Part shown: positions 1 to 14,457 of the stretch, one piece after another
Position numbering within the stretch: the first letter of the stretch is position 1
Layout: each line of letters begins with the position of its first letter
Assembly (NCBI RefSeq): GCF_900095215.1
Contig: NZ_LT606949.1
Span: 1,400,690-1,464,689, forward strand
From: Polynucleobacter necessarius
GTDB taxonomy: Bacteria > Pseudomonadota > Gammaproteobacteria > Burkholderiales > Burkholderiaceae
Reading direction: 5' to 3'
DNA length: 64,000 bases
The notes under the pieces: model-generated
Told to the model about the DNA's origin: nothing
Seen by the model: the letters and a program-made list of their open reading frames with translations, nothing else
The model's database searches: none
Program-made: the position numbers and the translations under genes

Positions 1-370
1 GCTTGGCTACTCAGTCAACGAATCTGTGGTGATTTTTGACCGCATTCGTGAGAACTTCCGCCAATACCGAAAGATGAATACCCGTGAAATAATTGATAAC
101 GCGATTACTAGCACTATCAGCCGCACCGTTATTACTCACGGCAGTACTGAGATGATGGTTTTGGCTATGCTGATCTTTGGCGGCCCAACACTCTTCTACT
201 TTGCCTTGGCGCTAACCATTGGTATTTTGTTTGGTATTTACTCTTCGGTCTTCGTTGCTGCGGCATTAGCGATGTGGCTCGGTGTTACACGTGAAGATTT
301 AATAAAGGGCGACAAAAAGCCGGATGACAATGCCAGCAACGATGACCCTAACTACGGGGCGCGCGTTTAA
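1..370 (+). CDS. secF: Protein translocase subunit SecF, C-terminal part (5' end outside window)
   Basis: SecF works with SecD in the inner membrane and uses the proton-motive force to help the Sec machinery release exported proteins. Only about 122 C-terminal residues are visible. The reading frame is open from base 2 and begins with the motif GYSVNESVVIFDRIRENFR, typical of the conserved last periplasmic/transmembrane part of SecF. Hydrophobic helices follow (about window codons 55-95) and a short charged cytoplasmic tail ends at a TAA at 368-370. The gene enters from the left edge; secD would be expected upstream. It converges with waaA, with only 45 bases between their stops. Nothing suggests damage. 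Confidence 0.93.
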   Translation, partial: LGYSVNESVVIFDRIRENFRQYRKMNTREIIDNAITSTISRTVITHGSTEMMVLAMLIFGGPTLFYFALALTIGILFGIYSSVFVAAALAMWLGVTREDLIKGDKKPDDNASNDDPNYGARV

Positions 371-415
371 ACGCAAACTGCACTAAACAACGCTTTAGCT
401 CAGAGAAAAGTTTTG

Positions 416-3841
<3,426 letters not shown>

Positions 3842-3862
3842 TTCACTTTTCGCTTCGTTAAC

Positions 3863-3891
3863 AATGCCAATCAAAATTGATTGGCATTTTT
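3863..3891 (+). terminator. Rho-independent terminator after the GST gene
   Basis: A near-perfect inverted repeat (AATGCCAATC and GATTGGCATT around a six-base AT centre) is followed by a short T run on the plus strand. It lies 22 bases after the GST stop and between convergent genes, and it may also serve mnmA from the other side. Confidence 0.75.
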
Positions 3892-3915
3892 GTATTCGCT
3901 GTCTGCTAATGAAAT

Positions 3916-5028
3916 CTATGCGGAAATAATTCCACCACCCAAACAAATATCGCCATTGTAGAGAACGGCAGATTGTCCTGGTGTCACTGCCCACTGCGCA
4001 TCTGGAACAGTCAATTCAAAACTGAGCGCGTCATTGCCCGCCATAAAAGTACATGCAGAATCGACTTGACGATAACGCGTCTTAGCGGAATAACCCCCCG
4101 GCGTTGGCGCTTGTCCAGACACCCAGCTAGCATCCATTGCGGAAAGCCTGTTAGCCAATAACCACGGGTGTTCGTGGCCTTGCGCCACATACAAAGTGTT
4201 ATTCGGAATATCTTTGCGGGCCACATACCATGCATCGCCGTTGCCATCTTGACTGCCGCCCAAGCCAATGCCTTTACGTTGGCCCAAAGTAAAGAATGCT
4301 AAGCCCATATGCTCACCAACAACCTTACCCTCTGGAGTTTTAATAGGGCCTGGCACACGTGGCAAGTAGCGATTCAAGAATTCCCGAAAAGGACGTTCAC
4401 CAATAAAACAAATTCCAGTGGAATCTTTCTTTTTGGCGTTATGTAAACCAATTTGTTCTGCAATTTTTCTCACTTCCGTTTTCGGAATCTCGCCAAGCGG
4501 GAACATGACATTCGCTAACTGCTGCTGCGTTAAACGATGTAAAAAATAACTTTGGTCTTTGCTAGCGTCAACCGCTTTCAATAGCTGCACTTTCCCACCT
4601 TCATGGCGCACACGGGCATAGTGACCCGTTGCAATAGCATCCGCCCCCAAGCTCATGGCATGATCCAAGAAGGCTTTAAACTTAATTTCAGCGTTACACA
4701 AAACATCAGGATTAGGGGTTCGCCCTGCAGCATATTCACGCAAAAACTCAGCAAATACCCGTTCACGATATTCAGCAGCGAAATTAACCGCTTCAACATC
4801 AATTCCGATCATGTCAGCCACCGAAACCACATCCAACCAATCCTGACGAGCAGAACAGTACTCGTTGTTGTCGTCATCCTCCCAATTTTTCATAAAAAGG
4901 CCAATCACTTCAAAGCCTTGCTCCTTGAGCATCCAGGCCGCCACCGACGAATCTACCCCTCCAGACATGCCAATAACGACTTTCTTGGTCTGGGGAGACG
5001 GGATTGAGGAAGAATTGAGCTGGATCAT
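3916..5028 (-). CDS. mnmA: tRNA-specific 2-thiouridylase MnmA
   Basis: MnmA activates the wobble uridine U34 of tRNA-Lys, -Glu and -Gln with ATP and installs sulfur relayed from IscS/Tus. The PP-loop motif GMSGGVDSS lies at about residues 20-28 from the chosen start. The two catalytic cysteines are visible in [12 protein letters not shown] and [12 protein letters not shown]. The start ATG at 5028 ([10 protein letters not shown]) gives 370 residues, the usual size; the frame is open to 5118, but the extra 30 residues have no homologous look. It stands alone on the minus strand, divergent from the pnt operon and convergent with the GST gene. Confidence 0.95.
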   Translation of the reverse strand: MIQLNSSSIPSPQTKKVVIGMSGGVDSSVAAWMLKEQGFEVIGLFMKNWEDDDNNEYCSARQDWLDVVSVADMIGIDVEAVNFAAEYRERVFAEFLREYAAGRTPNPDVLCNAEIKFKAFLDHAMSLGADAIATGHYARVRHEGGKVQLLKAVDASKDQSYFLHRLTQQQLANVMFPLGEIPKTEVRKIAEQIGLHNAKKKDSTGICFIGERPFREFLNRYLPRVPGPIKTPEGKVVGEHMGLAFFTLGQRKGIGLGGSQDGNGDAWYVARKDIPNNTLYVAQGHEHPWLLANRLSAMDASWVSGQAPTPGGYSAKTRYRQVDSACTFMAGNDALSFELTVPDAQWAVTPGQSAVLYNGDICLGGGIISA

Positions 5029-5205
5029 CAAAAAATGCGAGAATTCAATATAAGCTGACAGACCGTATTGTAGAAGTCTTAGCCTAATTTCACAGGATTT
5101 TAGGCAAAAACCAAGCAAGCGGACTTAAGGGTAAGTAGATAGGTTCAATTGGGCCTATTTAACTAAAATAGATTTTTTGAAAAATTTTGCTTTTGGAGAC
5201 ATGTC

Positions 5206-6336
5206 ATGCACATAGGAGTGCCACTGGAAACAAGGCCTTTGGAGACTCGAGTAGCCGCCACACCAGAAACCGTTAAAAAACTCATCGGCCAAGGTCATAC
5301 CGTCGTCATTCAAAAAGACGCCGGAGTAAGAGCGAGTCAACCTGACTCTGCATATGAAGCTGTTGGCGCAACTATTGGTAGCGCAGCTGACGCGTTTGGC
5401 GCGGAGATTGTTCTCAAAGTACGCGCACCCGAAGCAGCTGAACTAAAGCAAATTAAATCTGGCGCTGTGCTTTTGGGCATGCTCGATCCATTTGATAACG
5501 ACATGATCGCCGCAATGGCTGCGCAAGGCGTTACTGCATTCTCTCTAGAAGCTGCGCCCCGCACAACACGTGCGCAAAGCATGGACGTCTTATCCTCTCA
5601 AGCAAATATTGCCGGATACAAAGCAGTAATCGTTGCCGCCAATGAATACCAACGTTTTATGCCTATGTTGATGACTGCGGCAGGAACTGTTAAAGCGGCA
5701 CGCGTACTCATTTTGGGTGCTGGTGTTGCCGGCTTACAAGCTATTGCAACCGCAAAACGCTTAGGCGCTGTGATTGAAGCGTCTGATGTACGCCCAGCAG
5801 CTAAAGAACAAATCGAGTCATTGGGTGCTAAGTTTGTTGACGTTCCCTATGAGACTGATGAAGAGCGCGAGATCGCTCAAGGCGTTGGCGGCTATGCCCG
5901 CCCAATGCCTGAAGCTTGGATGAAGCGTCAAGCGGCTTTGGTTGCTGAACGCGCGCAACAAGATGACATTGTGATTACTACCGCATTGATTCCAGGACGT
6001 AAGCCCCCAGTCCTTTTGCATAGTGACACAGTTGCCAATATGAAGCCAGGCTCTGTAGTCATCGACTTGGCTGCCGGCAAAGGCGATAACGGCTCAGGCA
6101 ACTGCCCTCTCACTCAAGCAGATAAAGTGATTGATGTGCACGGCGTGAAGATTGTGGGCTACACCAATTTAGCCAGCATGGTTGGCGCTGATGCCTCAGC
6201 ACTGTATGCACGCAATTTGCTCGACTTCATGAAACTGATTGTCGATAAAGAAGCCAAGTTGGTTATTCCAACGGACGATGACATCGTTACCGCTTGCTTG
6301 ATGTGTCGCGATGGCCAAGCCATCCGCAAAAACTAA
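5206..6336 (+). CDS. pntAA: NAD(P) transhydrogenase subunit alpha part 1
   Basis: This is domain I, the NAD(H)-binding part of proton-translocating transhydrogenase, which makes NADPH from NADH at the cost of proton-motive force. The 376-residue protein begins MHIGVPLETRPLETRVAAT, typical of the AlaDH/PNT N-domain. It has the Rossmann glycine motif GAGVAGLQA near residue 175, with SDVRPAAKEQIESLGAKF downstream. A GGAGA ribosome-binding site precedes the ATG. The alpha subunit is split here into pntAA and pntAB, as in many alpha- and betaproteobacteria, and pntAB follows after 25 bases. The gene is intact. Confidence 0.96.
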   Translation: MHIGVPLETRPLETRVAATPETVKKLIGQGHTVVIQKDAGVRASQPDSAYEAVGATIGSAADAFGAEIVLKVRAPEAAELKQIKSGAVLLGMLDPFDNDMIAAMAAQGVTAFSLEAAPRTTRAQSMDVLSSQANIAGYKAVIVAANEYQRFMPMLMTAAGTVKAARVLILGAGVAGLQAIATAKRLGAVIEASDVRPAAKEQIESLGAKFVDVPYETDEEREIAQGVGGYARPMPEAWMKRQAALVAERAQQDDIVITTALIPGRKPPVLLHSDTVANMKPGSVVIDLAAGKGDNGSGNCPLTQADKVIDVHGVKIVGYTNLASMVGADASALYARNLLDFMKLIVDKEAKLVIPTDDDIVTACLMCRDGQAIRKN

Positions 6337-6361
6337 CAGTAAAAAATACTAAGGAAACATT

Positions 6362-6703
6362 ATGGATCTCGCTGCCTTTCAAAGCATCCTCACCGTTCAA
6401 AACATTACCGTATTTGTGCTGGCCATTTTTGTTGGCTATCACGTAGTGTGGAACGTTACCCCAGCATTACATACGCCTCTGATGGCGGTGACCAATGCCA
6501 TCTCTGGCATCATCATCGTTGGCGCGTTACTTCAAACTGAAGTCATCGGTGGCGATGAAATCACTCTAACCAGCATCATTGGTGCGGTTGCAGTGTTCAT
6601 CGCGTCTATCAATATTTTTGGTGGCTTTATGGTCACCCGTCGTATGCTTGAAATGTTCAAGAAAAAAGCGCCTAAGGCAAATGCAGCTGATGCTGCTAAA
6701 TAA
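6362..6703 (+). CDS. pntAB: NAD(P) transhydrogenase subunit alpha part 2 (membrane)
   Basis: This 113-residue protein supplies the first membrane helices of domain II. Hydrophobic stretches cover about residues 10-35, 45-60 and 65-95, and a basic tail ([13 protein letters not shown]) ends the protein. The segment [21 protein letters not shown] is strongly conserved in the family. It lies between pntAA and pntB with gaps of 25 and 31 bases, forming one operon with a stop-to-start spacing that suggests separate ribosome binding for each subunit. Confidence 0.95.
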   Translation: MDLAAFQSILTVQNITVFVLAIFVGYHVVWNVTPALHTPLMAVTNAISGIIIVGALLQTEVIGGDEITLTSIIGAVAVFIASINIFGGFMVTRRMLEMFKKKAPKANAADAAK

Positions 6704-6734
6704 ATAGAACAAGACCTATACAGAGACCAAAACT

Positions 6735-8102
6735 ATGTCAAACATAACCGCTATTTCTTATCTCGTTTCATCGGTGTTGTTCATCCTCGCTTTGCGTGGC
6801 TTATCTTCACCAACAACTTCTCGCCAAGGCAATACCTTCGGCATGATTGGTATGTTGTTAGCCGTTGTTACGACCTTCTTCATTCCCGACTTCAAGCCAG
6901 CCATCTCTTTGATCGGCACTGCGATTGTCGGTGGCGCCATTATTGGAACGATTGCTGCTAAGCGTGTGCAAATGACCAAGATGCCTGAGTTGGTTGCATT
7001 GATGCACTCCTTCGTGGGTTTATCCGCAGTCTTAATTGCAATCGCTGCCGTCTTCAATCCCGCTCATGACCATACTGGCGCACAGAAGATTGAACTCTTT
7101 ATCGGCGCGTTTATTGGCGCCATTACCTTTACCGCATCTATCATTGCATTTGGCAAGTTATCCGGCAAGGTCAGTGGCAAGCCAGTCAGTTTTGCTGGTC
7201 AACATTTCCTCAATTTGATATTGGCCGTGTCGATGGTTGGCGCCGCTATCGCTTACTACATGGGTGATAGCCACGCAGCCTTCTTGGCGATGTGCGCGAT
7301 TGCTTTGGTATTGGGCGTGACCTTAATCATCCCAATTGGTGGTGCCGATATGCCAGTGGTTGTGTCCATGCTTAACAGCTACTCTGGTTGGGCGGCAGCG
7401 GGTATTGGATTTACCCTAAACAACCCAGTGTTAATTATTGCCGGTGCTTGCGTAGGCTCTTCTGGCGCCATCCTGTCTTACATTATGTGTAAAGCGATGA
7501 ACCGCTCTATTCTGGCTGTGTTGGTTGGTGGCTTTGACGCCGAAGCAGCCGCAGGTGGTGGCGATGACGGCGGCCCTAAGAACCACAAATCAGGTTCACC
7601 TGAAGATGCCGCCTTCCTTATGGAAAATGCGGACACCGTCATTATTGTTCCTGGTTATGGCTTGGCAGCAGCTCGCGCGCAGCATGCTTTAAAAGAATTG
7701 ACTGAGAAGTTAACTCACCATGGCGTTACTGTGAAGTACGCAATTCACCCAGTTGCAGGTCGTATGCCTGGCCATATGAACGTGCTTTTGGCTGAAGCTG
7801 AAGTTCCATACGATCAAGTATTTGAGATGGAAGATATCAATAGCGACTTCGGTCAAGCTGATGTGGTGTTGGTACTTGGTGCTAATGACGTTGTCAACCC
7901 AGCGGCACGTACACCAGGTAGCCCGATCTTTGGTATGCCAATCTTAGAAGCATTTAAAGCAAAAACCATTATTGTGAATAAGCGCTCTATGGCCGCTGGT
8001 TACGCTGGCTTAGATAATGAACTCTTTTACATGGACAAAACGATAATGGTCTTCGGTGATGCGAAGAAGGTCGTGGAAGAGATGGTTAAGACAGTTGAGT
8101 AA
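6735..8102 (+). CDS. pntB: NAD(P) transhydrogenase subunit beta
   Basis: PntB carries the remaining membrane helices of the proton channel and the cytosolic NADP(H)-binding domain III. In the 455-residue product the first ~270 residues are mostly transmembrane. The NADP motif GYGLAAARAQHAL follows near residue 308, and the conserved AGRMPGHMNVLLAEAEVPYD, GANDVVNPAART and NKRSMAAGYAGLDNELF segments come after it. It is the last gene of the operon and is followed within 25 bases by a hairpin with a T run. Confidence 0.96.
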   Translation: MSNITAISYLVSSVLFILALRGLSSPTTSRQGNTFGMIGMLLAVVTTFFIPDFKPAISLIGTAIVGGAIIGTIAAKRVQMTKMPELVALMHSFVGLSAVLIAIAAVFNPAHDHTGAQKIELFIGAFIGAITFTASIIAFGKLSGKVSGKPVSFAGQHFLNLILAVSMVGAAIAYYMGDSHAAFLAMCAIALVLGVTLIIPIGGADMPVVVSMLNSYSGWAAAGIGFTLNNPVLIIAGACVGSSGAILSYIMCKAMNRSILAVLVGGFDAEAAAGGGDDGGPKNHKSGSPEDAAFLMENADTVIIVPGYGLAAARAQHALKELTEKLTHHGVTVKYAIHPVAGRMPGHMNVLLAEAEVPYDQVFEMEDINSDFGQADVVLVLGANDVVNPAARTPGSPIFGMPILEAFKAKTIIVNKRSMAAGYAGLDNELFYMDKTIMVFGDAKKVVEEMVKTVE

Positions 8103-8126
8103 TTCAACTCAATACCTTAAATAAAA

Positions 8127-8149
8127 GACCGCCTTCGGTCGGTTTTTTT
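8127..8149 (+). terminator. Rho-independent terminator of the pnt operon
   Basis: A short GC-rich stem (GACCG and CGGTC around CCTT) followed by GG and a run of seven T lies 25 bases after the pntB stop on the plus strand. Confidence 0.85.
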
Positions 8150-8172
8150 ATTGCTTGGATTTTGGGATTCAA

Positions 8173-8208
8173 TAAAAAAAAGCCCGGTCTTTTGAACCGG
8201 GCTTTTTG
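8173..8208 (-). terminator. Bidirectional terminator between pntB and groEL
   Basis: An eight-base stem (AGCCCGGT and ACCGGGCT) is flanked by an A run on the left and a T run on the right, so it can act on both strands. It lies 32 bases beyond the groEL stop and is the natural groESL terminator, while backing up the pnt terminator from the other side. Confidence 0.85.
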
Positions 8209-8239
8209 TTTCTACAGCAAGCTAGCTGGAGATGGGCTA

Positions 8240-9880
<1,641 letters not shown>

Positions 9881-9893
9881 TTAAATACCAAAA

Positions 9894-10184
9894 TTACTTC
9901 TGTACAACAGCCATGATGTCGTCTTCACGCATCACGATGAGTTCTTCACTCTCAACTTTTACTGTTTGACCTGCATATTTACCAAACAACACGCGATCGC
10001 CTACTTTGACGTCAGGTGCGTTTAATTTGCCGCTGTCATCGCGCTTGCCTGGGCCTACTGCCAATACTTCACCTTGATCAGGCTTCTCTGCAGCAGCGTC
10101 AGGAATGATGATTCCGGAAGCAGTTTTTGATTCTTGATCTAAACGCTTGATGATTACGCGATCATGTAAGGGACGCAAATCCAT
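9894..10184 (-). CDS. groES: Co-chaperonin GroES (10 kDa)
   Basis: GroES caps the GroEL ring. The 96-residue product starts [15 protein letters not shown] and contains the GroES signature plus the mobile loop ([23 protein letters not shown], residues about 18-40). An AGGAGAAGAGAG ribosome-binding stretch lies just before its ATG. It is the first gene of the groES-groEL operon; the operator and promoter are about 120-175 bases upstream. Confidence 0.97.
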   Translation of the reverse strand: MDLRPLHDRVIIKRLDQESKTASGIIIPDAAAEKPDQGEVLAVGPGKRDDSGKLNAPDVKVGDRVLFGKYAGQTVKVESEELIVMREDDIMAVVQK

Positions 10185-10301
10185 CTCTCTTCTCCTATGT
10201 TAGTAAGTGTTAACTATTTAAATAAACTATATAAAGCAATGCTTTACAATCTCATTACACGGAATTCAAGGGTAACTTACAAATTCAAATAAACTACCTT
10301 T

Positions 10302-10328
10302 TTAGCACTCGCATGTAGGGAGTGCTGA
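10302..10328 (-). promoter_or_regulatory. CIRCE operator (HrcA-binding) upstream of groESL
   Basis: The plus strand reads TTAGCACTC, nine bases, GAGTGCTGA, which differs from the consensus CIRCE inverted repeat (TTAGCACTC-N9-GAGTGCTAA) at one position. It sits immediately downstream of a -10 hexamer, where HrcA binding would block initiation. This predicts HrcA repression of groESL; hrcA is not in this window. Confidence 0.93.
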
Positions 10329-10358
10329 TTATATAGGTCTGATTCCCGGGATTTCAAG
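10328..10358 (-). promoter_or_regulatory. groESL promoter (sigma-70 type, with sigma-32-like features)
   Basis: On the minus strand a TTGAAA hexamer (plus 10352-10357) is followed by an 18-base spacer and TATAAT (plus 10328-10333). The same stretch reads CTTGAAA, 14 bases, CCTATATA, close to a heat-shock sigma-32 promoter. The -10 touches the CIRCE element. Dual control by HrcA and RpoH is known in betaproteobacteria; here it is an inference from motifs. Confidence 0.7.
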
Positions 10359-10508
10359 GGCAGATCACCATAAATTCTTTGGGGATTTCGCCCCTATCTA
10401 TACTGTGGACAGGCAGATAGGTCGATTCCTACAGATAAATCAGTCCAAAGCCCTTACCGCTCAAATCCGTCCTGCCTAGACTGGATAGTCACCGCTTGGA
10501 GAATCCTG

Positions 10509-11352
10509 ATGAGCCCGAAATCACGGATGTACACGCTTGTAAAGGCATGGAAGAACAAACCCTTCAACGAAGTACGAGACGCCTGTGGCGACCCCTGGTT
10601 TGGCTTGAGTAGCCAAGCACTCGAAGAACACCAATCCTGGTCTAAACGACAAGCGATTAGCCATGAACCCATTTTTTAACTGCAAGGGAACAAAACTGAC
10701 AGGATCTTTATTTAGACCATTGCTTACGACTTCGGACAGGCAATTACTGCGTCTTTTTATGGAAGGCCTAGACACCATCGCCTATTGGCATCGCAGTGGT
10801 CGCTTTATTCCTGGAATTTTGCCAATCCCAACACATACCCTTGCTTCAAACGGGTATGTAGATGCCATGAGTGAACTCATTTTGAACTCGCGCCTGCCTG
10901 TTGGATTGGTGGCAATTGGTATGTCATCCATTCCAGGATCAGAAAATCTCGATGCCTGCAAAAAGGGATTACTCCGCTTACGCAGACTGGGTGTCTTACT
11001 TCATTTCCTCAATTACTCGGGCAGCATTGCAGAGCTGCACTGGATTACGGAGATGCAATTAGAGGGGGTGCATATCGATATGAGGACGATTCGCGAGCAC
11101 GATCTAGCAAGCAATGAACGCTCCCAATTAAGGCAATCACCCTGCTCACCCACACAACTCTATGCGAGCAATATTGGGCTAGTCACAGATTTAGAAAACG
11201 CTTCAACCCTCATTGCGGATCATGCCTATGGAGGCCTGATGATGGCGCCACTGAGTCGCCATCAGATGCGGCAAATTAACGATAGTCGAATCACTAAAGC
11301 CATTTTTTCGATGCATCCTCATCAACGCCTAAACCACAATGGAGACAAGTAA
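10509..11352 (+). pseudogene. Degenerate EAL-domain signalling protein, frameshifted
   Basis: The ancestral gene starts at ATG 10509 with a GGAG site eight bases upstream. It reads 56 codons and breaks in a T6 run at 10672-10677. The next frame continues as the body of an EAL-like domain to 11352: QAISHEPIFNCKGTKLTGSL fits the yQPI...G.EAL region, and later segments fit the dDFGtGysSl.yL...DgiKID and eGVEt...L...G....QG parts (LHFLNYSGSIAELHWITEM, ASNIGLVTDLENAST). The EAL tripeptide itself is replaced (GSLFRP), so even the ancestor probably lacked c-di-GMP phosphodiesterase activity. It precedes a LuxR-type regulator and a hybrid kinase, resembling BvgR beside BvgAS. The fragment 10663-11352 could still be translated from ATG 10663. 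Confidence 0.65.
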
Positions 11353-11363
11353 TAAGAAAACGC

Positions 11364-11975
11364 GTGATGTTGGTAGACGACCATCCAGCAATGCTGATGG
11401 CCCTTAAAGGTATGTTGCAAGACCAGTTGTTGTTTGAGATTGCGGGACAAGCTCAGAATGGCGAAGAGTGCCTAAGATCCATGAAAGAAGTTAACCCGAA
11501 TATGGTGATCCTGGATTTGGATATGCCCAAGACCGGTGGCTTTGACGTTATCCGCCGCATCGGACTACTGTATCCCGATGTTCGTATGTTAGCTCTCTCT
11601 AGTATGGATGAGGCGGTATATGGAGGCAGAGTACGCTCACTAGGTGGCCATGGCTTTGTCAATAAAACCGCCGGGGCCGATGTCATCTTACCAGCCTGCG
11701 TTGCCATCTCCCAAGGCTATAACTTTTTCACGCACGGCAAAAATGGCAACAGCTCATTAAGTGATAACGATAAGCTCGCACTCATCTCAGATCGCGAACT
11801 GCAAGTCATGAAATACCTTGGTCAAGGTAATACCAAGCAACAGATTTCAGACATACTGCATATCAGCAATACGACCGTAGCCACATACAAAACGAGAGTC
11901 TTTGACAAACTAGTAATTAACAAGATTGCCGATCTCATTTTGTTCTGCCGTATGAATAAGATCATCGAAAGCTAA
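11364..11975 (+). CDS. LuxR-family two-component response regulator (BvgA/EvgA-like)
   Basis: This 203-residue protein has an N-terminal receiver domain with the acidic pair in VDDHPA, the phospho-acceptor Asp in MVILDLDMPKTGG and the conserved Lys in GFVNKTAG. The C-terminal LuxR helix-turn-helix spans about residues 135-195 (SDRELQVMKYLGQGNTKQQI). The start is a GTG at 11364 directly followed by ATG at 11367; it begins 11 bases after the EAL gene's stop. The cognate kinase follows after six bases. The regulator is open, but its partners are broken, so it is probably an orphan now. The most likely family is BvgA/EvgA; the target genes are unknown. Confidence 0.85.
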   Translation: MMLVDDHPAMLMALKGMLQDQLLFEIAGQAQNGEECLRSMKEVNPNMVILDLDMPKTGGFDVIRRIGLLYPDVRMLALSSMDEAVYGGRVRSLGGHGFVNKTAGADVILPACVAISQGYNFFTHGKNGNSSLSDNDKLALISDRELQVMKYLGQGNTKQQISDILHISNTTVATYKTRVFDKLVINKIADLILFCRMNKIIES

Positions 11976-11981
11976 ACGAGT

Positions 11982-14408
11982 ATGCGTCGATCTATCAAGC
12001 GGATTGCTTTATTTCTCCTGTTCAGTGGATTCATTGGCAATGCCTTTGCCAATTTACTGAGCCCATCCGAGCAAAGGTGGATCGATGCCCGTCCTGTAGT
12101 ACGTTTTAGCATTCATGAAAAATATGCCCCTTATTTAGAACTCAAGGAAAAAGGCCAATCTGGGGTTTTTCATGCACTGTTAAGCAAGTTCAGCGAATTT
12201 ACCAATCAAGAATTTCTGCCGCAGTGGCGTAAAAGCGATCAGGAAGGTTTACAACAATTAGCTAATGGGGAAGTCGACTTCATCATTGATCCACCCACAC
12301 TAGATGATGAACATCTCCAGTTTGGCTCTTTATCTGAAGCGATCTTTTGGGGTCACGACGCTATTGTGACAAGGCGCTCAAAAAGTGATGCGCCTATTGA
12401 GCCAATCAATATCGCCTACTTTGATCGTGGCTATGAAAATCCCCCAACACCGATGCATGCTCAGGCGAACGTTTCGAGTTATGCCGACAAATTAATTTTT
12501 TGATCTACTCAAAAGTGATATTGAAGCGCTTGTCATGCCGCTACGTTTAGCGCGACAGCTGATTCAGAAGGTCAATGATGATCAATTACGACTGAATGGG
12601 CTCTATAGTCGCGAACCCTTTGAATATCACTGGCTGATTTCTCATCAAGATGAGCCATTGCATACCGTATTTGAGCGCTTTCGCAATGGTCTGCACCCAA
12701 TAGAGTCACGCAATCTCTTTGATGCCTACCAAGATGAGAATCTAGTCCAAGCAAACCAGTCGAATTATCAAAAACTTGCGTGGTTATCCGCCATAACGAC
12801 ACGCTTTGGCGGAATCTTTTTGGTTTGGCGCATGCAAAGAAAAACGAACTACATACACAAGAAACCGAGAGCTTGATGAACTCTAAAGAACTTGCTGAAA
12901 AAGCAAATGCTGCCACATCCTCCTTGCTAGAAACAATGAGTCATGAAATTCGCATACCCATGAATGCCATATTAGGGGTGCAGGAGCTATTGCTGAGCAG
13001 CCGCCTTCCTAAAAATGAAAAGGCATTACTCAAAAGCGCGCATTCCTCAGCGGAGTCTCTTTTGGGAATACTGAATCAGGTTTTAGATCTTTCCAAAATT
13101 GAAGCGGGCAAATTGACACTAAATTTAGAGCCTTGCAACCTGAATTCTTTAATTGACGGTATTGACTCGTCATTTTCAGCGGTTGCTCAGATACAGGGTC
13201 TCACCCTCCACACCTCTAAAGACCCCCGAATTGCCGAGGTGTTGATGATTGACGCTCTACGTCTTCGGCAAATCCTACAAAACTTAATCAGCAGCGCCAT
13301 TAAATTCACCGATCAAGGGGAGATTTACCTCTCTATCAGCGTCCTAGCGGATGATCATGCAGGGCAGCTCATTGAGTTTAGGGTGATTGATACCGGCGTA
13401 GGGATTGGGTCGGAAGATATTACGCTTGCATTACAAGCATTCGAACCAATACCGGGCACTAGCGAACAACGCAATGGCACTGGTCTCGGCCTCACAATCA
13501 CCAACCACTTGGTCACTTCAATGGATAGTCAACTCTATTTCGATAGCGCCCCTGGGCTTGGTAGCAATATTCATTTCTGCGTAGCCTTTCCTCGCACCAG
13601 CATTGCCGCAGTCATAAACAAACCAACGAACACTACAAGCTCCAGAAAGCTTGTTTCAACATATCGCAGCGAATCGAATCAGGCTTTGTGTGCTTTAGTA
13701 GTGGAAGATCATCCTGCTAGCAGGCAAATTATTTCACTGCCATTAGAAGCGTTTGGCATCGAGGTAACGGTTTGCGATAACGCCCATGCTGCTCTAGAGC
13801 TCATCACCCAGAGCAATTTTGATCTCTTGCTAACCGATCAATCTATTCCAGGCATGGAAGGTTCAGAATTAGCGAAACGCATTCGCGATTTAGGACATCG
13901 CGATCTCATCATCATTGGCATAACAGCCGATATCTACGCCCTGGATTCACGTCACCAATTCTTTGCAGCCGGTATGAACGGTGTCCTAATAAAACCACTG
14001 AGTCTCATGACCCTTGCAAATGAGTTAACCCGCTATTTCGTATTGAAGGAACTTAGCGAAAAAGAAGCTCAAAATATCGGAAATGAAGAATACTCATTTG
14101 AAGCATTTGCCAATCTCCTAAAACAAAACCCTGATCACGTTTTAGTCATCCTAGATGAAATTAAGAAGGTGCATGATGAAACCCTTCAAGTCCTAAAAAA
14201 CGAAAACCACGATCAAGAAGCTTTCCAAATGCTGGTTCATAAGGTGAAAGGTGGTTCACAACTATTGGACGCCAAATCATTTGCAAACGCCTGCGAAGCC
14301 CTAGAGCGAGAAGATGATTTAAACGCCGGGATCAATGCCTTTATTCAATTATTAAAGAAGCAAAACCAAGTAATTGAAAGTCATAAGTCTCAATATGCGG
14401 CATGCTAG
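11982..14408 (+). pseudogene. Hybrid sensor histidine kinase (BvgS/EvgS-like), two frameshifts
   Basis: Read through its frameshifts this is about 800 residues: signal peptide (ending about GNAFA), one periplasmic SBP_bac_3 Venus-flytrap sensor domain, a membrane helix (LAWLSAITTRFGGIFLVW), HisKA with SHEIRIPMNAILG, HATPase (DTGVGIG, GTGLGLTI), receiver (VVEDHPASR, LLTDQSIPGM, LIKPLS) and Hpt (LVHKVKGGSQLL). The frame is lost in a T6 run at 12496-12501 and in an A5 run at 12840-12844; each is repaired by one added base. The N-box reads NLISSAIKFT where Asn is expected at the second Ser, so ATP/Mg binding is probably also impaired. The 542-residue piece 12780-14408 lacks sensor and membrane parts. 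It follows the regulator by six bases and is followed by a terminator. Confidence 0.88.
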
Positions 14409-14421
14409 TGTTTGCGGCAAT

Positions 14422-14450
14422 ACCCACCATTGATTGGGTGGGTTTCTTCT
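14422..14450 (+). terminator. Rho-independent terminator after the sensor kinase
   Basis: A stem of ACCCACC and GGTGGGT around ATTGATTG, followed by TTCTTCT, lies 14 bases after the kinase stop. The dacB remnant begins just downstream. Confidence 0.7.
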
Positions 14451-14457
14451 ATGGGGC

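Larger units (their letters stand above)
10185..10508. other. Intergenic region groES / EAL gene
   Basis: This 324-base divergent region holds the groESL leader, CIRCE element and promoter in its left and central part (10302-10358). The right part (10360-10508) is the leader of the EAL gene with a GGAG site at 10498-10501. I see no further gene or convincing plus-strand promoter. Confidence 0.7.

Noticed and set aside
4603..5007. 134-codon open frame on the plus strand
   Set aside because: Antisense shadow of mnmA without recognisable domains.
12496..12844. Programmed ribosomal frameshifting in the kinase gene
   Set aside because: Two shifts in one gene, neither with a slippery heptamer plus pseudoknot that I can see, and many neighbours are broken in the same way.
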